Source: Proteus sp. FME41 (lineage in GTDB: Bacteria > Pseudomonadota > Gammaproteobacteria > Enterobacterales > Enterobacteriaceae). From it: a stretch of DNA of 64,000 nucleotides. This document shows positions 49,408 to 59,780 of this stretch, piece by piece. The stretch spans positions 1-64,000 of the forward strand of contig NZ_JABUYL010000013.1 in assembly GCF_014897315.1 (NCBI RefSeq). The letters run 5' to 3'. Both the position numbers and the translations under genes were made by a program. How positions within the stretch are numbered: the stretch's first letter is position 1; each line of letters begins with the position of its first letter. The notes under the pieces are model-generated. The model was given only the letters and a program-made list of their open reading frames with translations. It had not been told where the DNA came from and did not search any database.

Positions 49408-52308
49408 ATGATTAATGAAGTAAAAACTACAGTCAACAAATTAACGCCTATCGGTATTTTTAATGGGCGGAAAGAAAAAAATAAAGTAATATCTGTTGAT
49501 AATAGTGATATTAAATACACTAAAAATAGTGATAAACAAAAAAAAGAAAAGTATTTTAGCTTAAATAGTGCTAATAATTATGTATACTTAGGTTCAACTA
49601 ATATGCCCTTGCTTAATAATATGGGTGTCACACTTTCAGATGATGGGGACTTAATATTAATAAAGGGAAAAACACACGATTTGTTTACTGGATTATATCA
49701 AAAGTATATGAAGGGTGGGTTTAAATATAATGTTTTTAATATAGATTCTAAAAATAGTAATAACATTAAATTTAAAGAGCTTTATGTTAATTCAGAAGGC
49801 TTTTTAATTGGAAATAAAAGAACTAAAAATGAATTGGATAATGTAGAAGGAAATAATTGTGAACTCTATAAAATAAAATTCAAACAAATTGAAAAAGAAT
49901 ATAATTTAAACGATGACACATCAAATAATGTTGATAGTAAATTTATTGTTGAGTATGAAAAGTATATAGTTGAAGAGCACTTAAAACAAGATTTATCAAG
50001 TATTAATAATGTTATTGAATTGAAGGAGAATAATGTATTAAAAGTAAATAGAAAAGGGTTGGATATTATAATGGAAATTAAAGATAACCAGCTTTTTACA
50101 ACAGGATTACCCGCTACACTAGAGTCTTATAATGATGAAGTTGACAGTAATGCTATCATTAAAAAGCATAAAGTTAAGCTTCCATTAAAAGAAACAGATA
50201 AAATATTAGCAATTAAACCAATATTAAATCAGATTCAACTCGTTGTTGATAAAGGTAATAAAATAAAAATATATTACCTTGATCCTTTAAATATTTTTGC
50301 TATTAAGAATTATCAATATGAAGTGACTCGTTTAAAACAGGAGCCTCCTTTATCTTTCTATTCAATGATTGGTGAAAATAATTATAAAAATTATCATTCA
50401 GGACAACCTTTTTCTACTCAAACAATTGGAAATTTTAGTAGCCAACATATTCCTTTTTTTTCTTCTATCATTGATAATGCTAGGGTCCATATTGATAAGG
50501 CAAAACAACAGTATGCATTAAAAAAATATACTGCAATGGCGGTAAATATAGCTAAAAGTATTGATCCTGGATTTAGGGGGTTATTCTCTAATATTAAAGC
50601 ATTAATAAATTCATCAATATTACCTCATAAAAATAAAAATATAGCTTTATATGGAGTAAGAAAAAATATAAGTAAAGATTATGCTGTGCTTAATAAAGTT
50701 ATTAAAGGGATAAATAATGGAAAAACACAAGGTGAAATTATTTATTCTTTAGTCAATGAATTAAAAGAACAAGAGCGTATTATCATTAACCATGCCAATG
50801 ATATCCGTGCATTCTTTGGTATCAATGCTTTCTATTTACCAGGTAATATTGGCGTAAATGCTTTTGTATTAGCTCATTATGCAAAAACACACTCCTTGAT
50901 GCTTTCAAAAAATGAAAAAGAGGAAGTTATATTTTCATTTATTAATACGATGAATACAGATATCACTGCTGGTTTATCAGCAGGTGTTGGGGGATTTAAT
51001 CAACGATGGAAGAATAACAATATTGATTATGGCGTTGTAACTCCTATAATGGCAAGCACATTACTTAATGTAAATTATGATAAGCAATCTAATTTTTCAT
51101 TTAAAATTGGTTTAGAGAATGTTAGTGAATTTATTAATCAAGGGCTCGATATCTCAGAAGATCTGCTTAAATATAATTCAACATTGGAAGGAAATGAAAA
51201 ATTAACACTTTTATTTGGAAATGAAATAAGGAGTGAAATGAGTTTTAATGTTGATGTCAGTGTTAACCCCAATACCGGGGTTACTATTCCTAGAAATGCA
51301 ATAGGTGCCAATATAGTATTGAATTTTCTTAAGCTTGATTTAAATATAAATAAATTTATTGGTTATGGTGAGATAGAAAGTAAGACATCAGACAAAAATA
51401 TTAATCTTAATTTTTTTGATCTTGGTTTTGAATTTTATCGAGACTTAAAATTTACACCATCCACAACAAGTTCTACTAATAGTATCCAATGGTATCCTTT
51501 AGCTACAATTAAAAACTTTGAGATAATGGCACAGAAAAAAATTAATTCTTTATTCAATATGGTTATTTTTGATAGTAGAAATAAACAAGATAAAAAAGAA
51601 TTTGAAAAAAATAAAAAAGAGCTAAAAGGAATATATAAACGAGTACTTAAAATAAATAAATTATTTGATACATACCCTAATCAATATGATGTTTCTAATA
51701 AAATTAATAAACTGGATGATATTAGCTTAGCGTTGTCATCTGATAAGAAATCAAAAAATAAGCTCAGTTATAGACTAAGTGAAACGAAATTTGATTTTAT
51801 AAATCAGATTATCAAAAAACCGATAAGTTTAGTTAGTGAAAATAAAAAAATAAAACAATTTTTATTAGATTTAAAAGAGAGAAAAGAAACGCTTTCTTCA
51901 CAAGAGAAAGATAATATGAATGAAAAATTTAAACCTTATGTAATTTCTAAATATAAATTAGATCATAAAAGTGTGGATATTTATATTAAGAATAAAATAA
52001 AAATTAAAAATATTCTTGAAGAAGTTAAAAATAATGAAAATATCACCCTTTATGATATAAAAAATAAATTGGATGAGTTATATAATGAATGTAAAAAAGA
52101 ATTAGATAAAATTGAGTATCAGCTTGATTCTGTAGAGGTTATGTCTGTAAGTGAATTAGCAGAGAAAACAAAGTCGTTACCTCTGTTTTTTTTACGTTTA
52201 GGAAGCAGAAAAACAATTATTCATCATCAAGTAAAAGGAGAAATTAAATTTTTCTATGATAAGAATAAAGAACAACTAGAAAACATATCAGCTAAGTATT
52301 ATTTTTAA
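49408..52308 (+). CDS. Large AT-rich protein of unknown family, possible effector or toxin
   Basis: 966 residues from the ATG at 49408, which has GATGAGG six bases upstream (an ATG at 49393 adds five residues). No signal peptide and no membrane helix. By eye it has three parts: residues about 1-330, beta-rich and Asn/Lys-rich; about 330-520, helical; about 520-680, Gly/aromatic alternating strands (GLSAGVGG ... NFFDLGFEFYRDL) that could form a beta-barrel; and about 700-966, Lys-rich helices with coiled-coil character. DNA is much more AT-rich than the neighbours and codons are strongly A/T-ending, suggesting transfer. The overall plan vaguely recalls AvrE-type type III effectors, but no WxxxE motif is present and no secretion genes are nearby. 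It sits where E. coli has ycdX. Confidence 0.7.
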   Translation: MINEVKTTVNKLTPIGIFNGRKEKNKVISVDNSDIKYTKNSDKQKKEKYFSLNSANNYVYLGSTNMPLLNNMGVTLSDDGDLILIKGKTHDLFTGLYQKYMKGGFKYNVFNIDSKNSNNIKFKELYVNSEGFLIGNKRTKNELDNVEGNNCELYKIKFKQIEKEYNLNDDTSNNVDSKFIVEYEKYIVEEHLKQDLSSINNVIELKENNVLKVNRKGLDIIMEIKDNQLFTTGLPATLESYNDEVDSNAIIKKHKVKLPLKETDKILAIKPILNQIQLVVDKGNKIKIYYLDPLNIFAIKNYQYEVTRLKQEPPLSFYSMIGENNYKNYHSGQPFSTQTIGNFSSQHIPFFSSIIDNARVHIDKAKQQYALKKYTAMAVNIAKSIDPGFRGLFSNIKALINSSILPHKNKNIALYGVRKNISKDYAVLNKVIKGINNGKTQGEIIYSLVNELKEQERIIINHANDIRAFFGINAFYLPGNIGVNAFVLAHYAKTHSLMLSKNEKEEVIFSFINTMNTDITAGLSAGVGGFNQRWKNNNIDYGVVTPIMASTLLNVNYDKQSNFSFKIGLENVSEFINQGLDISEDLLKYNSTLEGNEKLTLLFGNEIRSEMSFNVDVSVNPNTGVTIPRNAIGANIVLNFLKLDLNINKFIGYGEIESKTSDKNINLNFFDLGFEFYRDLKFTPSTTSSTNSIQWYPLATIKNFEIMAQKKINSLFNMVIFDSRNKQDKKEFEKNKKELKGIYKRVLKINKLFDTYPNQYDVSNKINKLDDISLALSSDKKSKNKLSYRLSETKFDFINQIIKKPISLVSENKKIKQFLLDLKERKETLSSQEKDNMNEKFKPYVISKYKLDHKSVDIYIKNKIKIKNILEEVKNNENITLYDIKNKLDELYNECKKELDKIEYQLDSVEVMSVSELAEKTKSLPLFFLRLGSRKTIIHHQVKGEIKFFYDKNKEQLENISAKYYF

Positions 52309-52556
52309 ATTAATCATTTGTTTTTCTTATGAGTTTGGTGGGTTTAGTCGTAAGTGACTCTTATAAAAAGATATTTTATATAAAATTTATTTGTGAACCT
52401 TAAAAGATAAAATTTTATTTATCTTGTTATTTTTTACTTTTATAGTATTTATCTCTGATAAATTGCTATTATCGAAAAGATAAATTTATTATATTGTAAT
52501 TTTACTTAACTTGGTGATATAAAGTAGTTTCCCATGTTTATCAGACAGTATACTTA

Positions 52557-53165
52557 ATGAATATAGCAGAACTTCTTGAGCAAATTGCAGAGAAAGGATG
52601 GTGTGTGTGGGATAATTTCCTCACGCCAGAGGCTGTTCAGCAACTACGTGCTTGTTTTGGCGATAATGCACAGCAAGCCCGTATTGGCCGTCATGAGAAT
52701 AGACAAGCAGAAACAACAATACGTAGCGATAAAATAAGTTGGTTAGAACCTGAAATGGGAATGCCTGTCCAACATTATTTAATGCAAATGGAATCTATTC
52801 AACGTGCTGTTAATCGTGAGTTTTTTTTAGGCCTTTTTGAATATGAAGCGCATTTTGCGTGTTATGAGAAAGGGGCTTTTTATAAAAAACATCTTGATGC
52901 TTTTAAGGAAAATATCACTCGACGCCTCACTACGGTGTTATATCTTAATGAGGATTGGACAAAAGAAGATGGTGGAGAATTAGTGATTTATGATTTAGAC
53001 GATAATCCACTTGCGACAGTTGCTCCCAAAGGAGGGCGCTTAGTTGTTTTTCTTTCTGAACAATTCCCTCATGAAGTGCTTCCTACTTATAAAGAGAGGA
53101 TCAGTATTGCAGGATGGTTTCGTGTAAATGGTGTAAGAGATAATTTTCTTGATATCGCAAGTTAA
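52557..53165 (+). CDS. 2-oxoglutarate/Fe(II)-dependent oxygenase
   Basis: 202 residues. The double-stranded beta-helix with the iron triad is visible: H112-x-D114 (KKHLDAF), H172 (FPHEVLP) and the 2-oxoglutarate-binding arginine R181 in ERISIAGWFR. The overall pattern matches the prolyl-hydroxylase-like 2OG-Fe(II) oxygenase (SM-20/PHD-type) group found in many gamma-proteobacteria; the substrate is unknown. A weak ribosome site precedes the ATG. Confidence 0.88.
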   Translation: MNIAELLEQIAEKGWCVWDNFLTPEAVQQLRACFGDNAQQARIGRHENRQAETTIRSDKISWLEPEMGMPVQHYLMQMESIQRAVNREFFLGLFEYEAHFACYEKGAFYKKHLDAFKENITRRLTTVLYLNEDWTKEDGGELVIYDLDDNPLATVAPKGGRLVVFLSEQFPHEVLPTYKERISIAGWFRVNGVRDNFLDIAS

Positions 53166-53424
53166 CTAATACAATAAAAATGCTGTTGTCATAAAAGAGT
53201 TTTAATGTCGTTATGATAAAACTGTTTTAAAAGATAAGTGGCATGGGATTAGGCGCGTTTCTTATATTAAGTAATAGACTTAATGATAAGAGCGCGCTTT
53301 TTCTGTTTTAAGAGATTAAATACCGTAAAATTTATATTAATAATAAAGAGTAAATGAAGAAAAAAAGTTGATTTTCTTACTATTAGACGCACAATAATGC
53401 GAAACTTTATAGGAAAAGAATACA

Positions 53425-53997
53425 ATGAATGAATTTTCAATCGTTTGCCGGCTTTTAGGTTCATTATTTCAACGTGACCCAAGTGATCCTATTTTAGCGC
53501 CTATTATTAAAATGATTGGTGAAGGGAAACTAAGTCAATTATGGCCATTAGAACAAGATGAGCTATTTAATACATTAAAAGAGAGTGTAAAAGATTTAGC
53601 GATAGTTAAAGCAGATTATCAATCACTTTTTGGTCATGAAACACCCGCCGTTTCTATTTATGCTCATGATTATGAAGAAATTAAAGAAGAAGATGTTCGT
53701 CAATTTTTAGTGGCAAGAGGCATGCCGGTAACGGAAAGTGCAACGGATAGCTTTGGTGCTTTATTGCTTGCAGCCTCATGGCTTGAAGATAATTCAACCG
53801 AGGATGAAGTTTTAGCTCAAATACAATTATTTGATGAATACTTATTACCTTGGGCAGGTACATTTTTAGGTAAGGTTGAAGCTCACGCAACCAGCCATTT
53901 TTATCGTACATTGGCAGCAATTTCACGTGGTGCGTTATCTGCATTACGAGAAGAGCTTTCAGATGATGAAGAAGGTGAAGATACCGATACAGAGTGA
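53425..53997 (+). CDS. ycdY: YcdY, TorD-family chaperone
   Basis: 190 residues, all-helical TorD-like fold. The start MNEFSIVCRLLGSLF, GKLSQLWPLEQDEL and LLPWAGTFLGKVEAHATSHFYRTLA segments match E. coli YcdY, which assists the metallophosphatase YcdX. Here ycdX is not adjacent. The C-terminal tail is highly acidic. AGGA precedes the ATG. Confidence 0.93.
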   Translation: MNEFSIVCRLLGSLFQRDPSDPILAPIIKMIGEGKLSQLWPLEQDELFNTLKESVKDLAIVKADYQSLFGHETPAVSIYAHDYEEIKEEDVRQFLVARGMPVTESATDSFGALLLAASWLEDNSTEDEVLAQIQLFDEYLLPWAGTFLGKVEAHATSHFYRTLAAISRGALSALREELSDDEEGEDTDTE

Positions 53998-54037
53998 TGC
54001 AATATTTTCTTTGTTAAAGTATTTTACGACTCATAAA

Positions 54038-54063
54038 AAAGGCAAACCATTAGGTTTGCCTTT
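54038..54063 (+). terminator. Terminator of ycdY
   Basis: AAAGGCAAACC (54038-54048) pairs perfectly with GGTTTGCCTTT (54053-54063), loop ATTA. Confidence 0.88.
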
Positions 54064-54106
54064 CTCAGTAATGACGATAAATATTTTTAATCAACTCGTG
54101 TAACTA

Positions 54107-54661
54107 TTAGAGTTGGATGACGAATTTACCCGGTTTAACCTCAATTCCTTTAGCCAGCTTAAACGCAGCAGCTTGAGCACTGTTTTTTTCAGGGTTTAGT
54201 ACATAAACAGGATGGTTATCAAAGTAAGTTGTGATTGTTGTATCTAGGTAAGGTTTTAGTGCCACAATCACAGCATCCATTTTTTCAGGTGATACTTTAT
54301 AGCTATCAATAGCCATTGATTTTATGTAGATGGCCCCTTTATCGGCTTGGTAAAAAGGCTGACCTGATAATGTAAGATCAATCTTTGCACTCGTTTTACC
54401 AAAAAATGAATTAATATTCAGGTCGGCTGTACCAGAAAGATTAATTTTACCCGGCTCACTACGACCAATCTGTATTGAAAGATTGCTTAATTTAATATCA
54501 GCAGATACAACATCATCTTCTCCAATATGTTTTTGAAGATTTATTTTCTGGCTAATATAGTCATTAATAAGGTTTTCACTCACATCAAATTGTTTTAGCT
54601 GATCACAGCCTGTGGCCAAACAGGTTAATACTAATGTGATTGTTAGAAAAATAGCTTTCAT
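54107..54661 (-). CDS. yceB: YceB family lipoprotein (DUF1439)
   Basis: 184 residues from the ATG at 54661, which follows GGAG. A lipoprotein signal ends in LATGC. The mature part matches E. coli YceB (QIGRSEPGKINLSGTADLNINSFFG, and a C-terminal AKGIEVKPGKFVI). Predicted lipid-binding (SMP/YceB) fold in the periplasm; function unknown. A GTG two codons upstream is in frame but less likely. Confidence 0.92.
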   Translation of the reverse strand: MKAIFLTITLVLTCLATGCDQLKQFDVSENLINDYISQKINLQKHIGEDDVVSADIKLSNLSIQIGRSEPGKINLSGTADLNINSFFGKTSAKIDLTLSGQPFYQADKGAIYIKSMAIDSYKVSPEKMDAVIVALKPYLDTTITTYFDNHPVYVLNPEKNSAQAAAFKLAKGIEVKPGKFVIQL

Positions 54662-54703
54662 AAACACTCCTTGATCATTGATAAGTAAGAGTTTACCTGA
54701 TAA

Positions 54704-55906
54704 CTAAGGAGTAAGCATGGCTGATTCTATTTTTTTACGATTAAATTGGCGATGCAGTGCGTAAAGTGTTATTAACCCGACTGTTCCTAACAAAAACCAA
54801 GGCAATTCTGGCATATCAAATTGTTTGCCTAAATCATACATCCATCCACCACCTGTATAGCCAATGACACCACCAAAAGCTAATCCTAAGCGACTAAATC
54901 CCATGTAACTACCACGAGCGCGAGGATCGGCAAGTGATGCACTTAAGGTTTCACGGGCTGGCTCTGCAGTAATGGTGCCAAGGTAAAATAAGCCAATAAT
55001 CAAGAAAATACCTTGTAATGAATGGATCATTCCAACAGGAAACATACTGATACTCATCAAAAATAAGCCAGCCATTAAACGCTGTTCTAACTTAAAACGC
55101 TTTTCACTCCAGCGTGCAATTGGGTACAGCAAGGTTAAAGAGAGCAGCGCTTCAATAGCATACATCCATTTTACTGCTGTAGGTGTACCTGCAATATCAT
55201 TGACGATGATAGGAAACATCAACATGACTTGAACGGATAAGACAAAATAGCCAGTGAGCGTTAAAACATAGCGGACAAAACGCTTATCCAGTATTACGCG
55301 GTTTAAACCTTCTTTAATCGGGGTTCTAGTTGTTGATATCCGGTAAGCAGGTAATAACCAAGCATTAAATAAGGCGGCTATAACAAAGACGCCAGCACCT
55401 ACCCAGCACACTAAATGAAAATCATACAGTAATAACCAACTGCCGATAAGTGCACCAATAACAGCTCCCGCACTATCTTGCATCAATAGCAAAGAATAAA
55501 AACGACCCCGCTCATAAGGACGCGTTAACTTAATAACCAGTGCAGTACGGGGAGGATCAAATAACGTGCCGCCTAATGCAGATAAAATGCAAGATAACCA
55601 CAGTATCCACGGTTGATCTGCCATTGCCATTAAAGCAAAACCTAACGCACGTAATAACATCCCCGTTATTATCATGGGTTTTGCACCAAAACGGTCTGCA
55701 ATCGCGCCGCCAAAAATACCAAGGCCTTGCTGTACGAGCTGTCTAAGACCTAATGCAAAACCAACAACAACACCAGCCCAACCTAATTGTTCGACGAAAC
55801 GAATAGATATAAGTGGAAAAACAACGAAAAAACCTAAGACAACTAACATATTGTCAACTAGGAGAAAGTATTTACCCAAAGTACGGGCTTGTGTTACCAG
55901 GGCCAT
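54704..55906 (-). CDS. mdtH: MFS multidrug transporter MdtH
   Basis: 400 residues, 12 membrane helices. Very close to E. coli MdtH ([52 protein letters not shown] motif A). E. coli MdtH gives resistance to norfloxacin and enoxacin when overexpressed. It precedes yceB in the same direction, about 40 bases apart, and is divergent from rimJ. Confidence 0.93.
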   Translation of the reverse strand: MALVTQARTLGKYFLLVDNMLVVLGFFVVFPLISIRFVEQLGWAGVVVGFALGLRQLVQQGLGIFGGAIADRFGAKPMIITGMLLRALGFALMAMADQPWILWLSCILSALGGTLFDPPRTALVIKLTRPYERGRFYSLLLMQDSAGAVIGALIGSWLLLYDFHLVCWVGAGVFVIAALFNAWLLPAYRISTTRTPIKEGLNRVILDKRFVRYVLTLTGYFVLSVQVMLMFPIIVNDIAGTPTAVKWMYAIEALLSLTLLYPIARWSEKRFKLEQRLMAGLFLMSISMFPVGMIHSLQGIFLIIGLFYLGTITAEPARETLSASLADPRARGSYMGFSRLGLAFGGVIGYTGGGWMYDLGKQFDMPELPWFLLGTVGLITLYALHRQFNRKKIESAMLTP

Positions 55907-56102
55907 TACTCACCATCAATTAGTAAATAATTTAAATAAAATAAGGGGGGAATGAAATAATTTATTTCTTCGTCTATTCTGTCTTTTATTATGTGTAATT
56001 CCTAGTAAATTAAAGATGATATTTTTTTATTAAGGTTAGTGGCAGAATAAGAAGAGTTGCTTCAGAATTAGACTATTTATATCAAAGGATAATGGGATCG
56101 TA

Positions 56103-56684
56103 ATGTTTGGCTATCGTGGTGGAATTCCTAAAATTCGTTTTGAAACGGAAAGAATGATAATTCGTTTAGCTTATGAAAGAGATGCTGAAAGGTTGGCTGA
56201 TTATTATACATTAAATCGTCGTTTTTTAATTCCATGGGAACCATTAAGAGATAAAACACATTATTTACCTTCTGGTTGGGAACATCGTTTACAATTTATG
56301 AATGAGTTACATCGCCAAGAAAGTGCTTTTCATTTTTTGTTGTTAACGCCTAAAGAAGATGAAATTATTGGTGTGGCAAATTATAGCAATGTCATGCGTG
56401 GCGCTTTTAATGCCTGCTTTTTAGGGTATTCTGTGGGTGAGAAATGGCAAGGTAAAGGCTATATGTCTGAAGCATTAACAGAGACACTCCGTTATATGCA
56501 ACGTCAACAAGGTATGCACCGTATTATGGCAAATTATATGCCTCATAATTTACGCAGTGGCAATTTATTAGCTAAACATGGTTTTGAGCGAGAAGGTTAT
56601 GCAAAAAATTATCTACAAATTAATCAAGAGTGGCGAGATCATGTGCTAACCGCGTTGACAACACGAACTTATGTTAAACGTTAA
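56103..56684 (+). CDS. rimJ: Ribosomal protein S5-alanine N-acetyltransferase
   Basis: 193 residues of the GNAT fold. It matches E. coli RimJ from the [21 protein letters not shown] start to the acetyl-CoA loop [17 protein letters not shown] and the [11 protein letters not shown] end. It acetylates the N-terminal alanine of S5 and links to stress responses. Divergent from mdtH, as in E. coli. Confidence 0.95.
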   Translation: MFGYRGGIPKIRFETERMIIRLAYERDAERLADYYTLNRRFLIPWEPLRDKTHYLPSGWEHRLQFMNELHRQESAFHFLLLTPKEDEIIGVANYSNVMRGAFNACFLGYSVGEKWQGKGYMSEALTETLRYMQRQQGMHRIMANYMPHNLRSGNLLAKHGFEREGYAKNYLQINQEWRDHVLTALTTRTYVKR

Positions 56685-56701
56685 TCCTTATTATTGAAAA
56701 T

Positions 56702-56750
56702 AAAGCACTGTTTATAATAAGATTGAACATGTTCTTATAACAGTGCTTTT
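56702..56750. terminator. Bidirectional terminator between rimJ and the GNAT gene
   Basis: AAAGCACTGTT (56702-56712) pairs with AACAGTGCTTT (56739-56749), with an inner ATAAGA/TCTTAT helix. Located between converging genes. Confidence 0.85.
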
Positions 56751-56759
56751 AGTTACCTT

Positions 56760-57395
56760 TTAATCGATCTTTTTCAACATATAATACCAATGTTGAATGT
56801 GAAAAATAGAGAGTGTTAAGCGTGATGACTCTTCTCTTTCAATATTAAATCCATTCTTTTTATATAAATAAAGCGCACCCTCATGATTAACATCTACATA
56901 AAGTGATAAATACGCTTTTTTCAGTATGTTTTGGCTATATTGGGTTATCCATTGAAGTATTGCATAAGCAATGCCATGCCCTTGGTAGGATGATAAAACA
57001 GCAATATGTGCTAAATAAACTTCATTATCATTTGGCGTGTAGTCAAATAAAGAAAAGAAAATTTTTTGCTTAATATACTGTGTAATACCAAAGCGCCAAT
57101 AATAAAAAAATGGCGTTTTTATAAAGGAATTTAAAGTAAAATTAGCTTCTTTTATCACTAAACAAAAGGTAGCAATTATTTTCTCATTGTCAGTAACAAC
57201 AAATTGTTGGCTATTCTTTTTACAGGCGAGTGTATTCCATATAGCTTCTAATTGCTGACGTTGCTTAGGAATAGTGCTATCAATATTAAAAGCGTGTAAT
57301 TTAAAACAAAATGCTTGTGCAAATAATTGAATAATTTCAGGAATATCTGAAGGTGTTGCAAGACGAAGCTTATAGTGTTCATGAAATAATTGCAT
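56760..57395 (-). CDS. GNAT family N-acetyltransferase
   Basis: 211 residues. The acetyl-CoA loop is YQGHGIAYAIL (about 130-140) preceded by HIAVLSSYQ, and the C-terminal YLYKKNGFNIE pair is typical. The substrate is unknown. The ATG at 57395 is preferred; an upstream TTG (57413) is in frame. It is divergent from a TetR regulator with two matching operators between them, so it is probably the regulated gene. Confidence 0.87.
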   Translation of the reverse strand: MQLFHEHYKLRLATPSDIPEIIQLFAQAFCFKLHAFNIDSTIPKQRQQLEAIWNTLACKKNSQQFVVTDNEKIIATFCLVIKEANFTLNSFIKTPFFYYWRFGITQYIKQKIFFSLFDYTPNDNEVYLAHIAVLSSYQGHGIAYAILQWITQYSQNILKKAYLSLYVDVNHEGALYLYKKNGFNIEREESSRLTLSIFHIQHWYYMLKKID

Positions 57396-57429
57396 GATAT
57401 CGTTACTCTGCAATAATAGGGTTAACTTT

Positions 57430-57470
57430 TAGACTGTTTGGTCTATCTTTTTTATAGACTAATCAGTCTA
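57430..57470. promoter_or_regulatory. Two TetR-type operators in the divergent promoter
   Basis: TAGACTGTTTGGTCTA (57430-57445) and TAGACTAATCAGTCTA (57455-57470) share TAGACT/AGTCTA arms; centres are 25 bp apart. They lie between the GNAT gene and the TetR gene. Confidence 0.8.
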
Positions 57471-57500
57471 ATTTATTTTGTCCAGAGATTTTTAACCGAT

Positions 57501-58097
57501 ATGAATAAGACCGTGACAGAAAAACAGAAAGCGAAAATGAAGCATATTATTGATGCCGCGATACGTTGCTTTGCTGTAAAAGGTTTTCACTCCACTTCAA
57601 CAGCAGAAATCTGCCGTGAAGCAAGTATGAGCCCAGGAAATGTATTCCATTATTTTCCTAATAAAAATGCCATTATTGAAGCTATTGCAGTAGAAGATGC
57701 GCAACTCTTTGATGATATTTTTTGTCGTTATGAAGCCCAAGAAGAGAGTATTCAAGCAATTATTCATGTAATGAAGGAAATCATAGAGCTCTATAATCAT
57801 CCGCAATATGCACGTATCAGCATTGAGATTTTTGCTGAAGCTTCACGTAATGCGAGCATTCACGAAATTTTTATTGAAAATGAAAGAAACAATAAACAAC
57901 GTTTGATTGCAATGCTAGAGAGCGGTATTAAAAAAGAGCAAATTGATCCGACGTTAGAACCAGAGAAAATTGCGGCTTGGCTATTAGTCATTGCGGATGG
58001 CTCAATGGGAAGAAATCTTATCGACCCTGAGTTTAATGAAAGTGAGAACCAAAATATGCTGGAATTAATGTTGAGAAAGATATTGGCTAGGCCATAA
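57501..58097 (+). CDS. TetR/AcrR family regulator
   Basis: 198 residues. The HTH (about 11-57: IIDAAIRCFAVKGFHSTSTAEICREASMSPGNVFHYFPNKNAIIEAI) is the best-conserved region and the rest is a helical ligand/dimer domain. The start at 57501 is placed downstream of the operators; the longer frame from 57438 would begin inside an operator. It probably represses itself and the divergent GNAT gene. Confidence 0.92.
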   Translation: MNKTVTEKQKAKMKHIIDAAIRCFAVKGFHSTSTAEICREASMSPGNVFHYFPNKNAIIEAIAVEDAQLFDDIFCRYEAQEESIQAIIHVMKEIIELYNHPQYARISIEIFAEASRNASIHEIFIENERNNKQRLIAMLESGIKKEQIDPTLEPEKIAAWLLVIADGSMGRNLIDPEFNESENQNMLELMLRKILARP

Positions 58098-58244
58098 ATA
58101 ACATGTGTTTTTCTCTTATTGGAATTAGCTAAACGTCAGTTGAAACTGCTTATTTTTAGCCAATTGAGGATTGATTTTTCGATGTTAGAGACGGAGTATA
58201 GTCCCTTTCTTTTTATTCCATTCAACAAAAATTAGAATGACTTT

Positions 58245-59780
58245 ATGAATTTACTTAAATCACTTGCCGCTGTGAGCTCCATGACTATGTTTTCACGAGT
58301 CTTAGGGTTCATTCGTGATGCAATCATTGCGCGTATTTTTGGCGCAGGTATGGCAACCGATGCTTTTTTTGTTGCGTTTAAATTACCAAATTTACTTCGC
58401 CGTATTTTTGCTGAGGGTGCATTTTCACAGGCATTTGTTCCTATCTTAGCGGAATACAAAAATCAACAAGGGGATGAAGCAACTCGCACTTTTATTGCTT
58501 ATGTGTCGGGAATGTTGACACTGATCCTTGCCGTTGTCACCGTGATCGGCATTGTGGCTGCACCTTGGGTAATTTATGTTACTGCACCCGGTTTTAGTAG
58601 TTCACCTGATAAATTTCAATTGACGACAGATTTATTACGGGTCACCTTTCCTTATATTTTTCTTATTTCTTTAGCTTCATTAACAGGCTCAATTCTTAAT
58701 ACGTGGAATCGTTTTTCTGTTCCTGCATTTGCACCAACACTGCTTAATGTCAGCATGATCTTTTTTGCTCTTGTCGTTGCGCCTTATTGTAATCCACCAA
58801 TTATGGCATTAGCGTGGGCCGTGGTTGCGGGAGGTGTGTTACAACTGGCGTATCAATTACCGCATTTGAAGAAAATTGGTATGCTGGTATTACCCCGGGT
58901 TTCATTTAAAAATAGTGGAGTATGGCGAGTTCTTAAATTAATGGGGCCGGCCATTTTGGGGGTTTCTGTTAGTCAAATATCATTGATTATCAATACGATT
59001 TTTGCTTCTTTCTTAGTTTCAGGCTCTGTTTCTTGGATGTATTACGCAGACCGACTTATGGAATTACCTACCGGTGTATTAGGTGTGGCATTAGGCACTA
59101 TTTTATTACCATCATTATCTAAAAGTTTTGCCAGTGGTAATACGCAAGAGTATAGAAAACTGATGGATTGGGGACTAAGATTGTGCTTCTTATTAGCATT
59201 ACCTTGTACCATTGGTTTAGCAGTATTGTCTGGTCCTTTAACTGTTTCTTTATTTCAATATGGTAACTTCAATGCACATGATGCATTAATGACACAACAA
59301 GCGTTAATAGCTTACTGTGTTGGGTTGATGGGACTTATTATTATTAAAATCTTAGCTCCCGGTTTTTATTCTCGTCAGGATATTAAAACGCCCGTAAAAA
59401 TAGCCATTGCAACACTTATCCTTACGCAACTTATGAATCTAGCATTTGTGGGTAGCTTACAGCATGTCGGTCTTGCGCTTTCTATAGGTATTGCGGCTTG
59501 TTTCAATGCATCAATGTTGTTCTGGCAAATTCGTAAGAAAGATATCTATCAACCTTTAGCGGGGTGGCCTGTATTTTTGTTAAAACTGACGATTGCACTT
59601 GTGGTCATGGGAGCAGTTTTAGTCGGAATGTTATGGATAATGCCAAGTTGGGATGTTGGCAGTATGCTAATGCGGATCTTACGTCTGTTATTGGTTGTTG
59701 TAGCGGGAGCGGGTAGCTATTTTGTTGCTTTATATGCGTTAGGTTTTAGACCACGCCATTTTTCGTTACGCGCTTTATAG
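58245..59780 (+). CDS. murJ: Lipid II flippase MurJ
   Basis: 511 residues, 14 membrane helices. It begins [35 protein letters not shown] and has the [22 protein letters not shown] block (about 264-286) of the MOP-superfamily flippase. It moves lipid II across the inner membrane for peptidoglycan synthesis. In E. coli it lies near rimJ-yceH-mviM, here with a GNAT/TetR pair in between. Confidence 0.96.
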   Translation: MNLLKSLAAVSSMTMFSRVLGFIRDAIIARIFGAGMATDAFFVAFKLPNLLRRIFAEGAFSQAFVPILAEYKNQQGDEATRTFIAYVSGMLTLILAVVTVIGIVAAPWVIYVTAPGFSSSPDKFQLTTDLLRVTFPYIFLISLASLTGSILNTWNRFSVPAFAPTLLNVSMIFFALVVAPYCNPPIMALAWAVVAGGVLQLAYQLPHLKKIGMLVLPRVSFKNSGVWRVLKLMGPAILGVSVSQISLIINTIFASFLVSGSVSWMYYADRLMELPTGVLGVALGTILLPSLSKSFASGNTQEYRKLMDWGLRLCFLLALPCTIGLAVLSGPLTVSLFQYGNFNAHDALMTQQALIAYCVGLMGLIIIKILAPGFYSRQDIKTPVKIAIATLILTQLMNLAFVGSLQHVGLALSIGIAACFNASMLFWQIRKKDIYQPLAGWPVFLLKLTIALVVMGAVLVGMLWIMPSWDVGSMLMRILRLLLVVVAGAGSYFVALYALGFRPRHFSLRAL

